From: a virus
Length of the DNA stretch: 64,000 nt
Virus record (IMG/VR): IMGVR_UViG_3300041409_000348
Location: 39,564-103,563 of that record
Direction: 5' to 3' (one strand)
Part shown: in pieces, positions 62,674 to 64,000 of the stretch
Layout of the letters: each line of letters starts with the position of its first letter
Numbering within the stretch: the first letter of the stretch is position 1
The notes under the pieces: model-generated
What the model saw: the letters and a program-made list of their open reading frames with translations, nothing else
Told to the model about the DNA's origin: nothing
The model's database searches: none
Translations under genes and position numbers: made by a program

Positions 62674-63110
62674 TGTGACCAGTAGCTGTACCGCTTGACG
62701 GGAATCCCCGCCTCTTCGGCGATTCGCGCGCAGTGCTCGGTCCCGTGGGAATCGTGGGTGCCGGGGGTGCGGCAGTCCTGCTTGGTGCACGGCCGCACGA
62801 ACGCCGCCCACTCGTCGGCGCCGCTGGCCACCATCTCGGCGTTCCGGATGAAGCCGCCTTGTTTCCCGTGCCGGGACCAGTCCGCGGGGTGGCGTTCGAT
62901 CCGGCCCGCCGCGGCGGCCTCGTCAGCGTTCCGGTAGCCGGCCAGTGCCGCCCATTCCCGTTCGGCGAGCATGCCGGCGCCTCCGCTGGCGTGCCCGGAG
63001 ATCAGTACCGCGTCCGGGTGGGCGGCCAGGACACCCCTGGCCCAGTCGCGGATGATTCCGGGCCGGTACCAGTCGCGGGAGCCGGTGACACCGGCGCGGT
63101 ACGGGCTCAT
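62661..63110 (-). CDS. SLOG-family protein (YspA/DUF2493-like)
   Basis: 149 residues from ATG 63110. AGVTGSRDWYRPGIIRDWARGVLAAHPDAVLISGHASGGAGMLAER gives the GSR and SGGAxG nucleotide-binding motifs of the SLOG fold; HPADWSRHGKQGGFIRNAEMV is the second conserved block. Such proteins bind nucleotides or ADP-ribose derivatives. In phages the role is unknown, perhaps defence-related. Confidence 0.75.
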   Translation of the reverse strand: MSPYRAGVTGSRDWYRPGIIRDWARGVLAAHPDAVLISGHASGGAGMLAEREWAALAGYRNADEAAAAGRIERHPADWSRHGKQGGFIRNAEMVASGADEWAAFVRPCTKQDCRTPGTHDSHGTEHCARIAEEAGIPVKRYSYWSQWGS

Positions 63111-63135
63111 GGCGGGGTTCTCCGTTCACGGGGGA

Positions 63136-63182
63136 CGCGGGGGCCGGGGTACAGAACCGGCAGGCTCCCCCAGGCCCCCGCG
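63136..63182. terminator. strong GC stem-loop
   Basis: CGCGGGGGCC pairs with GGCCCCCGCG across a 27-nt loop. Lies in the 260-bp gap between the SLOG-like gene and the GntR gene. No T-tract; no clear gene in this gap apart from a 19-codon antisense GTG ORF (about 63205-63264) too short to call. Confidence 0.5.
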
Positions 63183-63357
63183 CGTCTCAGATGGTGGTGA
63201 GGGGTCAGCCCCAGGTGTCGTTGCGCACGGCGGTGTCCTTCCTGCCGGGGAACAGGAAACGCACCCCCCGCGGTCATGGTAAACCGGCCGTGCTAGGTCT
63301 GCTAGGTGTGCCACGCGGGATAGGTAAGTCACTCATTGCAACCGGTACGGGAGTGGC

Positions 63358-63363
63358 TAGCGT
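63358..63363 (+). promoter_or_regulatory. possible leaderless -10 box (TAGCGT) of the GntR gene
   Basis: TAGCGT, 7 nt, ATG 63371. No Shine-Dalgarno is present. Confidence 0.45.
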
Positions 63364-63370
63364 GTGCGGC

Positions 63371-63625
63371 ATGAACCGGCTGACCGTCGACCCGCACGGC
63401 ACCGAACCGAGTTACCGGCAGCTCGCCGGGCAACTGCGGGAACGGATCACGTCCGGGCAGATACCGCCCCGCGGCCCGCTCCCGTCGATCACGGAACTGG
63501 CGGAAGAGACCGGGCTCGCGCGGGGCACCGTCAGGAAAGCGCTTAGTGTCCTCGCGGACGAGGGGCTGATCTACGCCATCCCCGGTCGCGGCACCTTTGC
63601 CGGGCCGCGCGGTGGTGGAAGCTAG
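63371..63625 (+). CDS. GntR-family winged-helix mini-regulator
   Basis: 84 residues from ATG 63371. SYRQLAGQLRERITSGQIPP, SITELAEETGLARGTVRKALSVLADEGLIYAIPGRGTF: a complete GntR wHTH with no effector domain. Short GntR proteins of this kind are common in actinobacterial phages and integrative elements (KorSA-like), where they control transfer or excision genes. Confidence 0.85.
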   Translation: MNRLTVDPHGTEPSYRQLAGQLRERITSGQIPPRGPLPSITELAEETGLARGTVRKALSVLADEGLIYAIPGRGTFAGPRGGGS

Positions 63626-64000
63626 CGGGGGCCGAGCGGGTCGGCGTCCCACAGGAGAACGGCCAGGGCGGCGATGTCGCCGGAGGTGACAGCGGCGAAG
63701 CCTCCGCGTGTCATCTGCCAGCGGAGCCGGGCCCGCCGCAGCACCCCAGCGCCGGGCTTGGCGATGACCGCCTCTATCTCACCGTCAGCGGACTCCCGGA
63801 CAGTGAAGGCGGGCACCTCGTGACGGACCCGTGGCTCAAGGGGGAAGGCGGTGAACTGGTGGATGGGGATGTGCCTCGTCCCGGTTTCCGCTCGCACGTC
63901 GTCTTCGTAGACCTGGACGATGTGGACCGCCCTCAGGCCGAGGATGCTGTTGATGATCCGGGAGAACACCAGATGCTCGTCCCGGTTCAGGCAGTCACTC
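63622..64000 (-). CDS. hypothetical protein, 5' end beyond the window
   Basis: The antisense frame is open from the edge to TAG at 63622. A GTG at 63969 is possible, but the preceding ten codons (LNRDEHL) look coding, so the gene probably starts outside. VVSRIINS-type N-terminus, HIVQVYEDDVRAETGTRHIPIHQF, and a C-terminal FAAVTSGDIAALAVLLWDADP. Not recognised. Confidence 0.6.
   Translation of the reverse strand, partial: SDCLNRDEHLVFSRIINSILGLRAVHIVQVYEDDVRAETGTRHIPIHQFTAFPLEPRVRHEVPAFTVRESADGEIEAVIAKPGAGVLRRARLRWQMTRGGFAAVTSGDIAALAVLLWDADPLGPR

Noticed and set aside
63205-63264. 19-codon antisense ORF (VRFLFPGRKDTAVRNDTWG)
   Set aside because: Too short, no convincing ribosome site; mentioned only as possible.

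Overview
The window is a block of a temperate tailed-phage genome or prophage from a high-GC actinobacterium. Support for this comes from the very GC-rich third codon positions, frequent GTG and TTG starts, overlapping stop/start junctions, leaderless-looking antisense genes, a DUF397 protein, and a complete siphovirus order: terminase, portal, head, connectors, tail tube, chaperones, tape measure, distal tail, lysis, lysogeny. I see no replication genes, tRNA or rRNA, so the genome continues beyond both edges. I cannot place the host below the level of the actinobacteria.

Layout. 1-1.4 kb: small early-type genes. 1.4-2.6 kb: a ParB-like domain fused to a DNA methyltransferase. 2.7-4.9 kb: terminase small and large subunits. 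6.4-15.8 kb: portal (frameshifted), MuF-like protein, ParB-like and minor head proteins, a Mu-type protease with a nested scaffold, a possible decoration protein and the major capsid protein. 17.2-24.8 kb: connectors, tail completion proteins and tail tube. 25.5-28.2 kb: an unusual run of small membrane proteins. 29-45.8 kb: tail chaperones with a likely -1 frameshift, a methyltransferase, a 1.44k-residue tape measure carrying two peptidoglycan-cleaving domains, a glycine-rich distal tail protein, further tail proteins and a 918-residue protein made of about 32 copies of a 20-residue repeat. 46.4-49.5 kb: GH25 lysin and holin-like proteins, closed by a strong terminator. 49.5-57.5 kb: accessory (moron) region. 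57.5-59.6 kb: XRE repressor, operator-like palindrome, tyrosine integrase and endonuclease VII. 59.6-64 kb: secreted, membrane and regulatory genes, mostly antisense.

Three layers sit on top of this phage. (1) The accessory region encodes a nitric oxide synthase oxygenase translationally coupled to a flavohaemoglobin, an NO-making and NO-handling pair I would not expect on a phage. (2) Five HNH-type endonuclease cassettes interrupt the structural operon. One carries six zinc-finger-like repeats and one fuses GIY-YIG and HNH-like domains. The cassettes share a TAGAAT-plus-hairpin leader. Neighbouring structural genes change codon use abruptly near them, and two of those neighbours are frameshifted. 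(3) About a dozen small antisense loci punctuate the late operon. Many have the arrangement TANNNT, 6-7 nt, start codon, typical of leaderless transcription. Two loci 23 kb apart instead share a promoter flanked by paired 13-bp operators, suggesting one phage regulon.

Features that look like single-base indels or nonsense changes (portal, the 20.6 kb gene, the tape-measure start, the 35 kb antisense gene) could be sequencing errors or real decay; the raw reads would decide.
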